A stretch of 64,000 nt of DNA from Atrina japonica (taxonomy: Eukaryota; Mollusca; Bivalvia; Pterioida; Pinnidae). The notes under the pieces are model-generated. The model saw nothing but the letters and a program-made list of their open reading frames with translations. It ran no database searches and was not told where the DNA came from. A program made the position numbers and the translations under genes. The first letter of the stretch is position 1, and every line of letters starts with the position of its first letter. The DNA lies in NCBI GenBank assembly GCA_030159075.1, contig BROG01000978.1, positions 62,001-126,000 on the forward strand, in the 5' to 3' direction. This document shows, piece by piece, positions 41,641 through 54,562 of this stretch.

Positions 41641-44600
41641 TCTGATCATCAGACATTGAGGTAATTACTTTAACCAACACTTATGTTTGCTGAAAGTCTT
41701 ATAAAATTTTACTAAGTGGCAAGCACGGCATTTTGTTGTAGATCATCTGTTGCGCGGGAAACCCCAAAAGCAATAAAGCATACATCAAGAGCGGACTACA
41801 AAAGCAATTGGATCTATCGATTTATATTTTCTCAAAACTACTTACTTGTTAAGCGTTTAGCATTTAGAAGAAAGTGTAAATTATGCGTCTGCGATAAAAA
41901 CCATTGGCATAAGCGCCAAATTATTATTGGTAAATGTGATAATGGTTAAGTTTATATCACAAATTGACATAAAACATTCAAGTTGATAAAAACTGAGTTA
42001 GTGGTTATAGTCCCTTTGTACCAATCTATGTTACTTGGTTGTAATACAACCTTGACATTATTGATATTACAAAAAAGTGTCGGTCGGGATTAACACTTTG
42101 TGTAATGCAAGTCACAGATTATAATAACTGGAAAGGCATCAACGAAAGCAAACAGCACAATTGTTGGTAACATATTGAATAGGGCGTGTTCACCGTCAAA
42201 TCCAATGGCGCCATTGTGGGCAATAAACAGAGTATGAGACCGCAAAGTAACAAGACGGTCAAATAATGTCATTTCGGGCAATAGACTGAAGGGGTGACTA
42301 TATTATCGAACAAAATACAAATCAACTGTGCCATCAAGGGCAATATGTTGAATGTTTGACCAAAAATAACGAGGCAATTAAATTCAATGACGTTATTGGG
42401 CTGGATGTGTAGCCCAGTTTTCTTTTTCCAAGGAACGTTGGTTCTTGTTTTGACAGTATCAATGGTCAAAGAAAAAATTGAATCAAAACATGAAAGAACT
42501 TGAATGGAATATCTAGAATCCCATCCCATTTTACTTGAAACTTAGATGTGAATTGATTATGAATAATTAATAAATTAACCGGCCTTCTGCAAAGTAAGCT
42601 CTTCACGGGAACATTAACCATTAATGAATCATCTGGCGTGAAATATTACACAGGATAGTATGTGAACAAACTAGTAATAGTGACATGACAGCTCTGATCA
42701 TATCAACAAAAATGTTTACAAAACACAATCAATACCTTCGGGGAATGTAAATCAAATTGGTTATCCTATAAACATGTATATGGCCTAGATTTAGCCTTGA
42801 TCATTATGTATCAGTAGAAATAACTATACTGACTAGGTGACCATATACGGAGGTGTATTTGTAAAGAGCATGACCTCCTACGAGATTGCTAAGTATAAGA
42901 TTGACAAACGCTGTAGTTCCCGTTTGTAAACTGAAATTAGCCTGTTTAAATGTCTAAGGGATATAAATATAAGATGAAATACCGACTACAAAATAACCGT
43001 TTGAAGCGATGTTGGTCTATTTCCGTCCTTTTCCTAAACAAGGCCAGATCCAAATAAATTCTTTCCCATTGCTGTCAAACCAAGTATCCAATCTTTTTCG
43101 TCGCAATTAAGAAAAAGGAAAAACATATTACCCAATTCCAATGGACTCTATCTATCACCAGTTTACCTACGAACTAAAGATTTTGTTTTTCTTCCCGTCA
43201 GAGAAAGCATTTTAAAATTATTTCGGTTTGTCTAGATCTTAAAATATAAGGAAGTAATAGAAATACTTGTGACACCCCTGGTGTTTAAGGAAACTAAGCA
43301 TAATGCAGTACTGAACTATCATGTTATCACTTTGTTTTATTTACCGAAGGTTTTACAAAAACGTGAGAATATAATAATCATGTTCTTATTTTTTTTTTTT
43401 TTTTGGTGGGGTAAAACCCATGGTAAATAAAAAAAGTCAGAACATGATAGAAATGGGCGTGTCTCCAGTTATAGCATTTCCAAGTATTCGGTTGTCAGAT
43501 TTCCAAATCAGGAAATCTACAAATTAAAATTTGGCATAAAGATCGGCACTTCCCTGTAACGTTAAAATTCAACAATTTGAGTGAACTTATAAATACTAGT
43601 AAATATAGTAATTGGTATGCATACTTTCATATAAACAGGTTTGTAACTTATCCAGAAATACTGAAATATTGTTATAGAATAAAAGAATTCTTCATATGTA
43701 GTTTCACATACATAACAAAGCTCGAGTTCGTTCTTTTAAAATCAAGTGAGGTCAACTGGAACGCTGATGAACCATGCAACAAATGTAACATTTAAAGTTA
43801 ACTTTATAAATAACATCATTACTAACTAAACAAATTGGGTATTTTAAAACTTGACCAGATACGATTAAAACAATCGTTCAATCCTTTTTTCGACACTGGT
43901 TTCAAAGCACCTTTTTCAATAAGAATTTAAAACCGTATAAATAACATAATGAACTAGAGATACAAAATACAGGAAGTTTAAATATACACTTTAACAAACA
44001 CACGTTACAGGGGTCTAACTTCTGCCAAGATTTTTTTAAGGGCTAGTCAAATATGTTTATTTGTATTTTGTATATGAAGTGGGATGAATGATTTTAAAAC
44101 CTAGGATGTCTGCAGCTGCGTTATGTGTTGTTTAGTGGATCATTGCAGACGTAAAAATACACAAGGATATACGTACGTACGTACGTACGTACATACATAC
44201 ATACATACATACATAAATGTATACACACACACATTTTTAAAATATTACTTTTTGCACAGGAATCCAGTGAAAACTACAATACAACTCAAACATTAATGAG
44301 ATAGAATTATTTAAGCATCAGTTACTGGTACGCAGGGAAAAACTACATGCATCTTTTCATAAAGCGTACTACAGCTGTGAAGGTACCATTTATGATAGAT
44401 TTTCATTGAAAAATCTAACAAAAGCACATAACATACCCATTTCACTAGCAAAACTCAGCAATAGATAAAATAGTTGATAGCTCTACGGGTAATGACCCAC
44501 TGTCTGGACATAAATGAAACCTTTATAGTTTTAAAGGTCGTCATCTATTAACTCTCTGACGAAGCATACAGCTACGAAAAACAAATATTTTCACGAAACT

Positions 44601-46045
44601 TTCGTAACACCCTATTTCCTGTTTGGCGTGCAAATTTACTTGCTTGCTCAACGCGTCATAGTTACCTGGCCTCGACACAATGTGTTTACACGGTATGTTA
44701 AGATATTTATAAACATTCTAAATAGGTTACAATAAGGAAAGTTTCGCTTCACTTCACTTTAGGTATTCCCAACTTCTCAATTACTGGTTATCTTATCTGT
44801 TTATATATATAGTAAAACCGACAACATTAAATATCTTGAAATTTAAAACATATCAGGTCATCAACTCAAAAAAAATACATAAACACACAGAAACAATGAT
44901 AATGTAATCTTACCCAAATGCTGCATGGGAAATTATGTGTTATCCGCAGTTTGCAAGCAAACTTCAGCTTCTCTTGAAATGTTCCTTCTTCAGAGATTTT
45001 TACTAAGTAATTTTGCTGTGCAGACGGACACGCCTAGTGCAGTATGCACCAATATATTTCACCACAACTTTCGAATGTTTACCTGGGGATATCCCAAACT
45101 TGAATGATGATAAGATGGCAACCTAACGTTACAGGTATAACCATTTAATTTTCTAATGGGCGTGGCGCGTTATTTCATATCTTTCTGTTCACAACTCAAC
45201 ACAGAAAATGTGCGGGGGAGGCTAGACAATTACTCAGTCATTAAATGTGTTTATATGTGAAACAAGCTTACCTTAACGTGCACCACAAATATTCCAATAT
45301 AAATATGCAATCAACTCAAATCAAGGAACCACTGCATCCTACACTGATAAAGTTGTGGGTGTCACTGCTGTGTGTGTGTGCGTGTGTAGTATTGTACACA
45401 AATAAGTCGTACTACTGGTATTAATTACTTCGCTATATAAATTACAATGACGTACCTCTGGGGTGAAAAATGCCAAATTAAATTTTTATCAAATCCTGGT
45501 TTGGATGAAATAACGCCGTTGTCATCTGAATTTTACGAATTACATAAAGGAGACAAAAGGTTTTATCGACGTTTTAGGGCTTTTCTCAAGTTTCTGTGAT
45601 AAAATCCCCGGGCTTACCTGCTGGGTAATTTTTAACCAGCCAAACACGCAGGGTATGTTTAATTATGTAATAGTTACATGTGTACTTATTGGCCTGATTA
45701 ACGAGGATGACCGCCGCAAGATGTTTTTAATAGGATAACAAAAAGATGAGACTTACCTGAATATGTCAACGAAAATAAATCATATTAAACCTGTAATTTG
45801 ATGAGAAAAGAGACAGTTGAATTACGTCCATTATCGTAATAGGCAAATCGTTACAGACGATTCGTATATACAAAATGACTTTTTACCACCTAGACGTGTA
45901 CAGTCTTATTTTTTACTAGATAATCAATAAAGATATGTAATTATGTATTGACATATAACTATATAATCTAGAATCTATGTGCTATGTATATAAACATTAA
46001 GATACCACATATTGTGTATCACTTTTGGTTGATACGCCCGCCGCA
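41641..46045. other. Long gene-poor stretch
   Basis: No supported gene, RNA or large repeat. Between about 42170 and 42420 there is weak internal repetition (GGGCAATA and TCAAATA/TGACC words). A poly-T with GGTGGGGTAAAACCCATGG lies near 43390. A mixed (ACGT)n(ACAT)n microsatellite lies at 44170-44215. Short frames at 41716, 43577 and 44925 have no motif and no splice support. Confidence 0.4.

Positions 46046-46047
<2 letters not shown>

Positions 46048-46080
<33 letters not shown>
46048..46080. repeat. Microsatellite (CT)n
   Basis: About 16 CT units. Confidence 0.9.
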
Positions 46081-46082
<2 letters not shown>

Positions 46083-46884
46083 GAGCTAGTTTAAAACATT
46101 TTCCTTTTATCTATCAATACTTATATCTATTTGCTTATTAATCTATCTAATATTTTTCATTTATATTTTGTAAATAAACTGAAATGTCACTGACACTGAT
46201 ATCATGTGTAAGAATGCATACTAACTTCAAAACCTTCTGACTGGTACAAGTGAAATATTTTATGAGTTAATTGTCAGCCATTATCATTTTTGATAAATGG
46301 ATCGTATCAATCAATCAGTCTGTTGAGTGGGGATTTAAATATTGCACCGAGTCACAAATTACGCGACGCGACATACATTGGGAATAATGTTGTGCTGAGT
46401 AAGGGAGTCAAACTTAGAGCTCGTACATCATCACAAAGTATGACAGAATACCATCTAAATTATTTGTAATGTTTTATAGCTTATACATTAAACTGCCCGA
46501 GTATTCGTACAAAATACTGGATTCGGCATATTCCGTTTTTTTTTCTTCAGAAAATGAAGGTAAACTGGATCATTAAGATTCCCGTCAGCATCAGGCCCCG
46601 AAGTCACCAAATTTACTCAAGCTCAAAAATCGTTTGTAAAACTTTAAGATTTAAGTGGTTAGGAAATATATTGTTATTTTTCATCATTCGCGTGTAAATA
46701 TTTGCGTCACATTCATGATTTTCCTGTTTAAATATGAACAAATACGTTGTTTATAATAATCAATTTTAAAAATATTTCTGAATTTTTCTTCAAATGAGCA
46801 ATAATTTTGATCATTATTTACAACCGTATCCCGTCAATATACAAAAATATCAACTTATAGAATAAATTTTGCATGTTGTTGCGG

Positions 46885-47230
46885 GGAGTGATCACTTAAG
46901 AATTTATAAAGGTGATATCACCTATTCGCATAAGTGATATCACCTATTCGAAGGAGTGATAGCACCTATTCAAATATTTGAAAGAATGACATCACTAACT
47001 GGTATTAAAAAGTAAAACGGCGCCCCATAGTTATCACCTATCACTCATTCGTATAGGTGATATCACGCATTCGTATAAGTGATATCACTTGAGAATTTAT
47101 TTGAATAGGTGATATCACTTATTCAGTATTCCAATTGGTGATATCACCCATTCGAATAGGTGATATCATTTATTGAATAAGTGATATCACCTATTCGAAA
47201 GAGTGATATCAACGGCGCCCCATAGTACAA
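46885..47230. repeat. Array of GTGATATCAC palindromes
   Basis: About a dozen copies of the 10-12-bp palindrome (G)GTGATATCAC(C) or close variants are spaced by ATTCGAATA-like words at roughly 20-25 bases. The array is bounded and split by two copies of ACGGCGCCCCATAG (47017 and 47212). Both the palindrome and the spacer (ATTCGAAT) are self-complementary. Confidence 0.8.
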
Positions 47231-47413
47231 GACGTACCACAAATCGGAACCCCTCCTAACTGAAAGTCGCTAAACTAGTAGTGAGATCGGGATACATCAA
47301 GGTTATTGCAGGCATGATTGTGTTGTGGAGCAATCTAACGCAGTGAAAAGGAAATGTATTATCGACATTCCACATTTATGTCTCGTGTTTTATTATGTTT
47401 CAACTACGATTAC

Positions 47414-47520
<107 letters not shown>

Positions 47521-47654
47521 TTAACGTATTAGCCTACTCTCTTTGGTAACAAAAATAATATGATATATTGTCATTTAGAATATAACAATGCAAGAGGACC
47601 ACGATGGCAGACCAGTATTTGTCGTCGGAAAATATTTCGTGCTTAAACCGTATA

Positions 47655-48775
47655 TTATTTAACCCATATACAACTTGACAACATTTTACCTACGTCCTGC
47701 TATTCTCCGATCAAACAACACTTGACAAGTATTTTACCTACGTCATGCTATTGTCCAATCATATGACGCTTTGCAACATTTACCTATGTGACGCTGCTGT
47801 CCAATCATACAACACTTGATGGCATTTTACCTACATCCTGCTATTCTCCGATCAAACAACACTTGACAGTATTTTATCTACGTCCCGCTATTGTCCAATC
47901 ATACCACACTTGGCAGCATTTACCTATGTGGTGCCACTGTTTAATCATATAACGCTTAACAGCATTTTACCAACGTCCTGCTAATGTCAAATCACACAAC
48001 ACTTGACAGCATTTACCTACGTCCTGCTATTGTCCAATCATACATTTGACAACATTGTAGGTATGTGGCGCTACTGTCCAATCATACGACATTTGACAAC
48101 ATTGTATCTATGTGGCGCTACTGTCCAATCATACGACATTTGACAACATTGTATCTATGTGGCGCTACGTGGCACTACTGTCCAATCATACGACATTTGA
48201 CAATACTGTACTTATGTGATGCTACTGTCCAATCGTACGACATTTTACAACATTGTACCTATGTGGTGCTACTGTCCAATCGTACGACATTTTACAACAT
48301 TGTATCTATGTGGTGCTACTGTCGCTACTGTCCAATCATACGACATTTGACAATACTGTACCTATGTGATGCTACTGTCCAATCATACGACGTTTGACAA
48401 CATTGTATCTACGTGGCACTACTGTCCAATCATACGACATTTGACAATATTGTATCTATCTGATGCTACTGTCCAATCATACGACGTTTGACAATATTGT
48501 ATCTATCTGATGCTAATCCAATCATACGACATTTGACATACTGTACCTTGTGATCTACTGTGGCGCAATCATACGTTTGGCACATTGTATCTACGTGCAC
48601 CAATCATACGACATTTGACAATATTGTATCTATCTGATGCTACTGTCCAATCATACGACGTTTGACAATATTGTATCTATCTGATGCTACTGTCCAATCA
48701 TACGACATTTGACAATACTGTACCTATGAGATGTTACTGTCCAATCATACGACATTTGACAACATAGTGAAACAT
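47655..48775. repeat. Minisatellite, about 45-55-bp unit, more than 20 copies
   Basis: Units contain CTACTGTCCAATCATACGAC, ATTTGACAACATTGTATCTA and TGTGGCG. The left copies (47690-48030) carry the variant ACCTACGTCCTGCTATTGTC. The frame at 48065-48397 is a product of the repeat. CCAAT boxes recur in every unit by chance of the sequence. Confidence 0.85.
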
Positions 48776-51540
48776 TTTAGCAGTGTAACTTTGTACACTC
48801 AATACCTTACCACACTGATTGTAAAAAAGCACGAAACTTAAAGTTTACAGATTATCTCCCTTGTTCTTCAGACTGTTTAACATTAAAGAGTGTGTAACCT
48901 TGTACACAATTGTCTTGTCTTTAATCACCGTAAGAATATTCGACTCAGTTCCTTATTATTTAAACAATTATTAATAATACAATTTTATTGTAATTATAAT
49001 ACAAGATTAAGTCAGCGTGTTTCAATATTTACCAATAGGATCGTATCAAAAGTGGAATTGTTAGTACATTAGACGTATCAACACATGTATAACAGTGTTG
49101 TTTTATAATCGATCTATTTCAATGATGCCCTGTCTATGCGAAGGTGTGATACGAAATATATGCTACCCGTGTGTGTTGTAAACAATGTTATAATACCCTG
49201 TACGGGTATATTTATTATCTAAACCCTGCATCAAAACGAATAAAAAAAGACGTAAAGAAATATAAGATGATAGCCCCAGACAAAAATGCCGTAAAAGTCA
49301 ATAGTAAATTCTGTTGATTTTCGTATAGGACTCTTTATAAAGGTAGGCATACATTTGTCTAAACATTTACAAAAATTTTCTTTATTGTATACGATAAACT
49401 TGTGTTGTCGGTGATCTTCGATGTTGTTTATTCTCAATGAGTCATTTCGTTGTAAAATCCCAATCTTGTACATCAACATATCTGTAAGGACGCGCGTCGC
49501 CAAACAAGCTTTCTCCCTTCTAGAGACTTACGATTAGGTAAAATATTGTCCAAGGTGATATACCTGTAATCATACTTCACCGTTATCAATGTATGTACGA
49601 GAACATGTGGAATGTGGAGGTTTTAAATCCCCGGTCTTCTGGTAAATAATAGCGATGACAAACAATGATCTATCGATCACATTTGATAAATTGATCTTTT
49701 TGCTTTAGTGGCGGTCCTGATATTTAGAGTAATAATACTAAAATGCGTAGAATTAAGACACCACAATCAGAACTAGAGGTTCATCAAACACTTAAGAAGG
49801 GCCGTATTGAAGTCGTGAGTATGTCAGCTGACTGAAGTTCTAAACCAAACATTTGAGCAAGGATGAGTTGATATATGCGAACAAAAAACTACAGCAATGT
49901 AATATAGTTATGCCTTGCATTGTGATATGTCTAAGCTAGTGTATCTATTTTGATAATGAACTACACAAACAGTTCTCTCTGACAAACATCTTGTAAATAT
50001 AAGTAGACACTGGCGTTTTTTCAAGTTTACAAGAAAATATTGTAGTGTATAAGCCACATGTTTTGTTTTCAATGACTTTTATGAGGAAATATAATTGGGT
50101 TATATACACACACACATATATATATATATATAGGATGTTCTGCTATGTAAGCAGACGTTTTGTTATCCCGTGGGTCTGTGTGTTACTGCGATAATTCTTT
50201 TGGAAAGAGTAAATACATGTACTAGTACAGATTGCAGCCCAATGATCGTCCGTTTAAGCTCAGTTGAGATGTCGATTTTGTTTTAACTAATAATGCATAT
50301 CATATCATGGTTATAAAAAAACACAACATCCCTGTTAATTACAATTCCGTATCTTGTTTGTTTACGAGTAACACGAGTGTGAGAACGATAAAAAGCTTTC
50401 AGTGGGGTCCCTACAAGTAGAAAGACGGTGTTGCGTTATATTAATGTCGAACCAAGATACCAAGAAAGTTCAGACATGCGCAGTCGAATTTTTTCATCAG
50501 AAAAGAATATAATATTTTTTTAGTAAATCCAATCTACCAGGGACTTTATTAATTTTCTTTATCTGTTCAAAGGAACTATAAAATAAGATGCTAAAACAGG
50601 CCAATAAGATCCATGTTTATTTATAAATGACACTATAAACACGCCTCCGCTCCATCTCATAGACTTTTACGAAAGTGATCAGACGCCATTTTTGTTTTGT
50701 CTTTATATAAGCGCCAAATACATGAAAAAAATATTGGCATCTGTACTATGTTTACAATGGTAAATTCTATTATCGGTTGACCATATTATAAAATATCACT
50801 TTACGGTTACTTAGAACTTGTGGCTTTAAGTAAAGAATCAAAGTACTGAAAGTACTGATACGAGTTGATGGTAATCGTAAGTTTTAATGAGGTATAATAC
50901 ACTCAGTATATTGAATACTTTTTAATTCGGTAAAATTAGGTTTTACAAAAAAGTAACTAAAATCGGGTCAGACATTTGGCCTAACGTGAGTACATAGATC
51001 AGCGATATAATTATAAAATCTTGTGCTTATAAACATCGTTTCATCGATATTAAATTTCTATGCGACAGGGCAGAATTATACCCTAACGCTAGACTACCTA
51101 TCAGTAGCCTTAAATCTCTAGGTCAATACGTGTACATGTAAAACATTTTCCCAACTTCGAAGAAATCCGCGAGTGTCTCATGTGAATGAGGAATGACGCA
51201 ACTTCTATGTCCAACTTCACAGACAGATCTTGCCAATACTGACCTTTAATAGCATATATCTCAACAAGTCTTGTAGACCTATATTTTTCAGCGAATTGTT
51301 ACTATATTTTCGTCATTTTAAAAAGCAAAAATATACGGAAAAAAGTGTGATTTGGAAATTTCAATCTTGAAGTTGAGTTTATGTTGCTGAAATGCACATA
51401 CATGTGTAATTTGGCTTCAATATAATGTGTTATTAACCCCATACTGCAAAATGTGTTTTGACTTGTTCCCAATAAACAACTTAGCATAACATAACTGCGT
51501 TGATGTTCCATCAACTCGTAACCATACAAATATCATTTTA
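48776..51540. other. Gene-poor stretch
   Basis: AT-rich; no supported gene. A short (CA)(TA) microsatellite lies at about 50105-50132. The minus-strand frame at 49231-49503 shows no motif. Confidence 0.4.
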
Positions 51541-51544
51541 CAGT

Positions 51545-52285
51545 TACAACCAAAGAACTCTGGAAAATACAGCAATATAGTTGACAATGACATAACTCTG
51601 GAAAATACGGCAATATAGTTGACAACCAAAGAACCCTGGAAAATACCGCAATATAGTTGACAGCCACAGAACTCTGGAAATTACTACAATATAGTTGACA
51701 ACCAAAGAATTCTGGAAAATACGGCAATATAGTTGACAACCACAGAACCCTGGAAAATACCGGAATATAGTTGACAACCACAAAACCCTGGAAAATACGA
51801 CAATATAGTTGACAGCCACATAACTCTGGAAATTACGGCAATATAGTTGACAACCACAGAACTCTGGAAAATGTGACAATGTAGTTGATAACCACAGAAT
51901 TCTGGAAATTACGGCAATATAGTTGACAACCACAGAACTCTGGAAAATATGACAATATAGTTGACAACCACATAACCCTGGAAAATACGGCAATATAGTT
52001 GACAATCATAAAACTCTGGAAAATACGGCAATATACAATGTAATACTCAACAACTACAGAATGGAAATACAATGTATAAAAAAAATACATACAGTATACT
52101 ATAGACCTGTGTAAAAAAAGGCAATATACAAAAACAAGATAAAGTTGACAACCAAAGAACTCTGAAAAATACAGCAATATACGAATAAACAATATATAGT
52201 TGACACCTACTGAACTCTGGAAAATACAGCAATACACGAAAAAACAATTATATATAGTTGACAACCACACAACTCTGAAAAATCA
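51545..52285. repeat. Minisatellite, about 38-39-bp unit, roughly 16 copies plus a degraded tail
   Basis: The unit GAACTCTGGAAAATACGGCA then ATATAGTTGACAACCACA is repeated, regular to about 52030 and degraded after that. It creates several overlapping minus-strand frames rich in Leu, Ser, Thr, Tyr and Phe that are not genes. Confidence 0.85.
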
Positions 52286-52289
52286 AGAA

Positions 52290-53660
52290 GTGGTATCAGA
52301 TGCCATGAAACAATCATCACTTCCTGCTGAGTGGTCACACCCACCTAATGTTAAATCAGTTAGACGAACAAGAAAGTATAAATTTGATATGGTGCGACAT
52401 AACGATCATTCCGTCACTATTATTCTAATATTATTCCTATGCCAGTTCAAGTGACGATAGTTAGTTACATATGTACATGTTAGGTTATCTATGATGAATC
52501 AAATCTACTGAAATCACCTCGTAACACACTACTGTAAGACAAAACATTTTTTTCCATACACATAATAATGACAGACAATATTATAGGTAGGCCTAATGAC
52601 ATGTAAACAGATATCCGTACATTAACACTATATATTTAACTAGGAAAGGTATGAAGGAAAGTTTTTTTTTTCTCGTTTTCACATGATGAATGATTTAATT
52701 TCATTTGCCAAGTAATTGATTGCTTCTACTAAAAGATAGATTATATATCTTTATATCGCTATTTGTCCATTACAATTTCTGTTGAAATAATTTTTATAAA
52801 TAATTCAGTTTCTGCAGGAAAATGACATTGAAATGTGATACCTAACTTTTACTCTCGCTTGTAAGGTAAAAAAAGAAATTATAAAGAAATTATAGCTTCA
52901 ATATTGAAGACGTTTCATCTAACAAAAGTACAATTTATCTGAGTAATATTTAAAGCATGTGAATGTAGAGTTGATTTCTAGATATAATATACATCTATTT
53001 GTAATATACAAATACAAAATAATCATCTGGATTCAAGAATTCTGTGCATATCGCGCCGGTATAAGTCAATATATTAACTTGTTGATATTGTTAAATATAG
53101 AAGCAGAGAAGAACGCGATGATGCTCGAGAGAATCATATCATTTGCTATATTTTATGTAGAATGTGTTTATAGTTCTAGATTTATCATTTTTGTTTTCGT
53201 ATTTGTAGGTCGTGATGCAATATTCGACTTTTAACGTGGACTGTAGATCTACCCAGATAAGTCGCCACGTGTTTGAAGATTATATAACGACTCTTAAGTA
53301 AACCGTAAGATGGACGCCACGCTAGTTTTCGGTACAAAATAAAAGAGCTTTACTAGTAATGATTGGATACAGAGCAAGACTCCAGTTTTAACATTTCAAT
53401 CAATTTTCTCTCTTGTGTGTGTTGTTGATGTTTTATTCGCCATAAGTTCGAAATACTTATGTAACATCGGAAGAGGTTATATAAATTGTCTTGTTAAACA
53501 CTTTCACGATGAAATCAAATTTGAAGTTGATTAGTATATGATGGATACCTTATAATGATATGGAAAATGTTTTATCTGCTTGAGCCAAAAGGCACACATG
53601 GCCAATGTTGAACATTGTACATTGTCATTATAAAGGAGATAGACCTCCAATATTCTCAAT
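52290..53660. other. Gene-poor stretch
   Basis: A short frame around 52290-52370 (VVSDAMKQSSLPAEWSHPPN) has mixed composition that could be exonic, but no partner exon or domain was found. The rest is AT-rich with no features. Confidence 0.35.
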
Positions 53661-53664
53661 TACC

Positions 53665-53735
53665 GCGCAAGATGATCTAGTGGTCAAGGTTCGACTCCAA
53701 CACGGGATTATTTGGGTTCGAATCTTGGTCAGACC
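53665..53735 (+). mobile_element. tRNA-like sequence, probably a SINE head or decayed tRNA
   Basis: It has an A-box-like TGATCTAGTGGTCAAGG (53673-53689) and a B-box GGGTTCGAATC (53713-53723). An intact acceptor stem and anticodon arm are not convincing, so a functional tRNA gene is unlikely. Confidence 0.4.
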
Positions 53736-53881
53736 TACGACTATTTAACATTACTAGTTACTCTTGCCACCATTCTGTATAAAGTTTAAAGTCTCGAGTA
53801 TCTCCGCAAAAACCAAGGTGTATATAACCACAATAAGAGAAGATTGGTATGAATTCATAAAAAAGTCGACGGTAAATTTAT

Positions 53882-54057
53882 TTGTTGTGTTTTGTGGTTG
53901 TGTTGGTGTGGTTGTGTGTGTGTGGGATTGTAGTGGTGGTGGTTGGGTTGGGGGTGGAGGTTTGTTTGGGATTTGGGGTGGGGGGTATTTTTGGTTGGGT
54001 TGGGTTTGGCGTGGGTGTAGGGTTGGGGTGTGAGGGTGTTTGTTTTTTGTTTTTTTG
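53882..54057 (+). repeat. G/T-only tract with many G runs (G-quadruplex capable)
   Basis: Over about 175 bases the plus strand is almost only G and T, with repeated runs of three or more G (GGGTTGGGGG, TTTGGGG, TGGGGGG, TTGGGTTGGG, TAGGGTTGGGG). At least eight G runs allow several quadruplex foldings. The tract ends at the 38-bp perfect inverted repeat. Confidence 0.8.
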
Positions 54058-54070
54058 GATTATTGTGTGT

Positions 54071-54158
54071 GTCATTTGCTAACCTTTGATTGTAAACAAT
54101 CAAAAGCGTAGTCATGTGCTCGCTTTTGATTGTTTACAATCAAAGGTTAGCAAATGAC
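54071..54158. repeat. Perfect 38-bp inverted repeat with 12-base loop
   Basis: The arms 54071-54108 and 54121-54158 are exact complements (38 of 38), beginning GTCATTTGCTAACCTTTGAT and containing TTGATTGTAAACAATCAA, itself an 18-bp near-palindrome. The loop is TAGTCATGTGCT. The complete identity implies recent origin or active maintenance. Confidence 0.9.
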
Positions 54159-54480
54159 AAAAGGTAAAAAAAAATGTGACACTTCAAATTAATCAATTAT
54201 GTCCCATTATGTAGAACTGTCTTGACAGGAATCAGACTAACATACGATTTCAATACAAATACTATTCAAATCAAATAGTTTTCGAATTTTTCAAATGATA
54301 TATCATCTTATCCGTTACTAAGACGCATCCCGTAATTCAAGACACGCTTCAGTGTAAGTAACGTAACTTATACTCATAAACAAGTTACTGTACTACCTCG
54401 ATAAACAAATTGGAAGTTGCTACAGATCGTTGATATAACTGAAATAGAACCTTTTTAAGATTTTCCTGACTCAGTATTCT
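54159..54480. other. Intergenic sequence without recognised features
   Basis: AT-rich; nothing supported. Confidence 0.4.
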
Positions 54481-54486
54481 TAGGTG

Positions 54487-54488
<2 letters not shown>

Positions 54489-54560
<72 letters not shown>
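54489..54560. repeat. Microsatellite (AC)n
   Basis: About 36 AC units. Confidence 0.95.

Positions 54561-54562
<2 letters not shown>

Noticed and set aside
51533..52270. Overlapping minus-strand frames rich in Leu, Ser, Thr, Tyr and Phe
   Set aside because: They follow the 38-39-bp minisatellite and repeat with it; no start, splice or domain support.
52200..52454. Possible coding exon with SLPAEWSHPPN
   Set aside because: Begins inside a minisatellite, and no partner exon or recognised motif was found.
53665..53735. Functional tRNA gene
   Set aside because: Only the A-box-like and B-box sequences fit; the stems do not pair well.
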